Assembly: GCF_000384315.1 (NCBI RefSeq)
Contig: NZ_ARVW01000001.1
Location: forward strand, 5,580,157-5,644,156
DNA from: Amycolatopsis nigrescens CSC17Ta-90
GTDB taxonomy: Bacteria; Actinomycetota; Actinomycetes; Mycobacteriales; Pseudonocardiaceae
Direction: 5' to 3'
DNA length: 64,000 nucleotides
Part shown: piece after piece, positions 62,511 through 64,000 of the stretch
Layout: each line of letters opens with the position of its first letter
Position numbering within the stretch: the stretch's first letter is position 1
The notes under the pieces: model-generated
What the model was told of the DNA's origin: nothing
Seen by the model: the letters and a program-made list of their open reading frames with translations, nothing else
Databases searched by the model: none
Program-made: the position numbers and the translations under genes

Positions 62511-63143
62511 ATGTTGCGCACGTCGAAATCATTGTTCGGACGGAGAGCGGCACTGGGGTTCGCCGGTGCGGCCGTCCTGCTGGCCGGCCTGCCGGCCGCA
62601 CCGGCCTCGGCCGCGGAGATCAAGGTCAGCTACCCGGTCAGCGGTACCTCGATGGTGAAGAAAACGGGCAGTGCCTTGGAGTTGGGGCCGGGCACCCTGG
62701 CCGCGACGGTGACCACCAAGCCCGGCGGGGGTGACGTCAAGGGCGTGCTGAACCTGCCGCCGGCGCACGCCTCGTTCGCGGTCGCCGGGCTGATCCCGGT
62801 GCAGGCGACGGTGACCGTGCTGCCGACCGGACCGGCCACCGGTGAGATCAAGCAGGGCGTGCTGACCAGCCGCGCCGAATTCGACCTGAAACTGAGCGAC
62901 ATCTGGGTCGGTGGCATCTTCCCGATCCCGGTCGGCGGCGAGTGCAAGACGGAGCAGCCGGTCAGCGTGGACCTGAAGTCCGAGGGCGCCTTCACCGTGT
63001 TCGGTGGCGGTGCGGTCGCGGGCAGTTACACGATTCCGGACTTCGAGAACTGCACCATCTTCGCGCCGATCCTGAGCCCGTTGATCTCCGGACCGGACAA
63101 CACCATCAAGCTCACCCTGGGCAAGCCGACCCCCATTCCCTGA
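62511..63143 (+). CDS. Secreted protein, actinobacterial family of unknown function (paralogue 1)
   Basis: A 210-residue exported protein. The signal peptide (RRAALGFAGAAVLLAGLPAAPASAA) is followed by a beta-rich domain with YPVSGTSMVKKTGSALELGPGTLAATV, GVLNLPPAHASFAVAGLIPVQATVTVLPTG and SYTIPDFENCTIFAPILSPLISGPDNTIKLTLG. Two cysteines (GGECKT and ENCTIF) are kept in the neighbour and probably form a disulphide. GAGGGA precedes ATG 62511. It is divergent from the mce operon; a lipid or envelope role would be guesswork. Confidence 0.83.
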   Translation: MLRTSKSLFGRRAALGFAGAAVLLAGLPAAPASAAEIKVSYPVSGTSMVKKTGSALELGPGTLAATVTTKPGGGDVKGVLNLPPAHASFAVAGLIPVQATVTVLPTGPATGEIKQGVLTSRAEFDLKLSDIWVGGIFPIPVGGECKTEQPVSVDLKSEGAFTVFGGGAVAGSYTIPDFENCTIFAPILSPLISGPDNTIKLTLGKPTPIP

Positions 63144-63171
63144 TTGAGTTCTGGCAGAGGAGGAGAATTTC

Positions 63172-63804
63172 ATGGCAGGTACGACCAAAGCGGCCGGACG
63201 CGTGCTGCTCGCGGCGGCTTCGATGCCGGCCGCGGCCGTGCTCGGTGCGGCACCCGCGTCCGCGGCAGTGTCCGCCGCGATCAAGGTGCAATACCCGGTG
63301 AACGGCACTTCCACGGTGAAGAAGACCGGCGGCAGCATGACACTCGGGCCGGGCACCCTGGACACCACCGTGCTCACCAGACCGGGCGGCGGCGACCTGA
63401 CCGGAAACCTCGCCCTGCCACCGGCGAGGACCTCGTTCGAGGCGGGCGGGTTCATCCCGGTGAAAGCGACGGTCACCGTCATCCCGACCGCGCCGGTGAC
63501 CGGGGTGATCGCGCAGGGCGTGGTGACCACGCACGCGGAGGCCTACATCCAGCTCAGTGACATCTGGGTGGCCGGGATCTTCTACACCCCGGTCGGCAAC
63601 GAGTGCAAGACCGCGACCCCGGTGTCGATGGACCTGAAGTCCACCGGTTCCTTCACCGTGTTCAACGGCGGCAAGGTGGCCGGCAGCTACACCATTCCGG
63701 ACTTCAAGAACTGCACCATCTTCGGCCCGCTGCTGACCTCCCTGGTGTCCGGCCCGGACAACACCATCGAACTCACCCTCGGCAAAGCCATCCCCATCCC
63801 CTAA
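63172..63804 (+). CDS. Secreted protein, actinobacterial family of unknown function (paralogue 2)
   Basis: A 210-residue exported protein, the same length as its upstream neighbour and similar throughout: YPVNGTSTVKKTGGSMTLGPGTLDTTV, LALPPARTSFEAGGFIPVKATVTVIPTAPVTG, GNECKTATPVSMDLKSTGSFTVF and SYTIPDFKNCTIFGPLLTSLVSGPDNTIELTLG. The signal peptide ends ASA. GAGGAGAA lies before ATG 63172, 28 bases after paralogue 1, so they form an operon born of tandem duplication. Function unknown. Confidence 0.84.
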   Translation: MAGTTKAAGRVLLAAASMPAAAVLGAAPASAAVSAAIKVQYPVNGTSTVKKTGGSMTLGPGTLDTTVLTRPGGGDLTGNLALPPARTSFEAGGFIPVKATVTVIPTAPVTGVIAQGVVTTHAEAYIQLSDIWVAGIFYTPVGNECKTATPVSMDLKSTGSFTVFNGGKVAGSYTIPDFKNCTIFGPLLTSLVSGPDNTIELTLGKAIPIP

Positions 63805-63817
63805 CTCCCCCGCTTTG

Positions 63818-63870
63818 TCCGTGAAGGGCACCTTGCCTACCTTCAAAGTGGGCAAGGTGCCCTTCACGGA
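63818..63870. repeat. Dispersed hairpin repeat, family A (copy 6), bidirectional terminator
   Basis: Arms of 23 bases (63818-63840 and 63848-63870) pair with one G-U; loop CTTCAAA. The flank CTTTGTCCGTGAAGGGCACC is shared with the copy at 52606. It separates the second and third secreted paralogues. Confidence 0.9.
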
Positions 63871-63873
63871 TTG

Positions 63874-64000
63874 TCAGCCGGGTGGGGCGGTGGCCAGGAT
63901 GGTTCGGAGGTCGAGGTCGATCGTGTTGCCGGGGCCGGAGACCATGCCGGTGACCAGCGGGTCGAGCGGTTCGGTGACCCCGCAGCCGGTGAACGGCGGG
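63874..64000 (-). CDS. Third secreted-family paralogue, 3' end only
   Basis: Reading leftwards from the window edge gives PPFTGCGVTEPLDPLVTGMV and then SGPGNTIDLDLRTILATAPPG with TGA at 63874. It matches the ending IPDFxNCxxxxPLxxxLxSGPDNTIxLTLG of the two neighbouring proteins, including the cysteine. The gene continues beyond the window and converges on them. Too short for the open-frame cut-off, but the family match is clear. Confidence 0.72.
   Translation of the reverse strand, partial: PPFTGCGVTEPLDPLVTGMVSGPGNTIDLDLRTILATAPPG

Overview
The window is very GC-rich, densely packed actinobacterial chromosome. Gene order matches the conserved housekeeping core of Pseudonocardiaceae, and the hairpin-repeat style suggests an Amycolatopsis-like genome; this assignment is inference from order and style, not a database match. 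No phage, transposase, plasmid or CRISPR signature was found. Most genes are chromosomal core genes.

Layout. Positions 1-12 kb hold branched-chain amino acid and serine synthesis (ilvC end, serA, leuB, cimA), interleaved with a secreted trypsin-like protease, a DUF397 protein, an ankyrin protein, an F420-type oxidoreductase/TetR pair and a protease-like protein lacking its catalytic residues. Positions 12-39 kb are the classic block: FAH-family hydrolase, flavin monooxygenase, gltX, HAD phosphatase, tRNA-Gln, tRNA-Glu, ndgR, leuCD, hupB, mutT1-ppk-cofC, plsC-gpsA, cysteine dioxygenase, a PNPOx-like/MocR divergon, ddl, DUF3515, an Lrp-type domain, thiL, GNAT, gamma-carbonic-anhydrase-like protein, ung, a DAK2/FakA-like protein and recG. 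Positions 39-52.6 kb are more variable: carboxylesterase, TetR/DUF6541 divergon, erythromycin-esterase-like protein, subtilase, pyruvate carboxylase, membrane class III cyclase, arginase-family protein and a PucR-type regulator. Positions 52.7-62.2 kb are a complete leftward mce operon (yrbEA, yrbEB, a previously hidden 59-codon frame, mceA-F, two Mce-associated proteins). The right edge holds two tandem secreted paralogues and the 3' end of a third that converges on them.

Regulation visible in the DNA. Upstream of cimA lies a textbook ribosome-mediated attenuator: a leader peptide with three consecutive Ile codons, two overlapping hairpins and an intrinsic terminator. Upstream of cysteine dioxygenase lies a Cys-containing leader peptide whose Cys codons are perfectly complementary, over 10 bases, to the stretch that contains the Shine-Dalgarno sequence of the dioxygenase. 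Several genes look leaderless, with a TAnnnT -10 box 6-9 bases before the start codon. Several divergent promoters carry clear palindromes (ndgR/leuC, TetR/DUF6541, monooxygenase, erythromycin-esterase gene, VOC gene, mce).

The strongest window-wide pattern is a set of dispersed, almost perfect hairpin repeats at gene 3' ends. Every convergent protein-gene pair with a real spacer has one. In three cases the repeat itself supplies the stop codon. One copy sits inside the mce operon and can fold in two ways.
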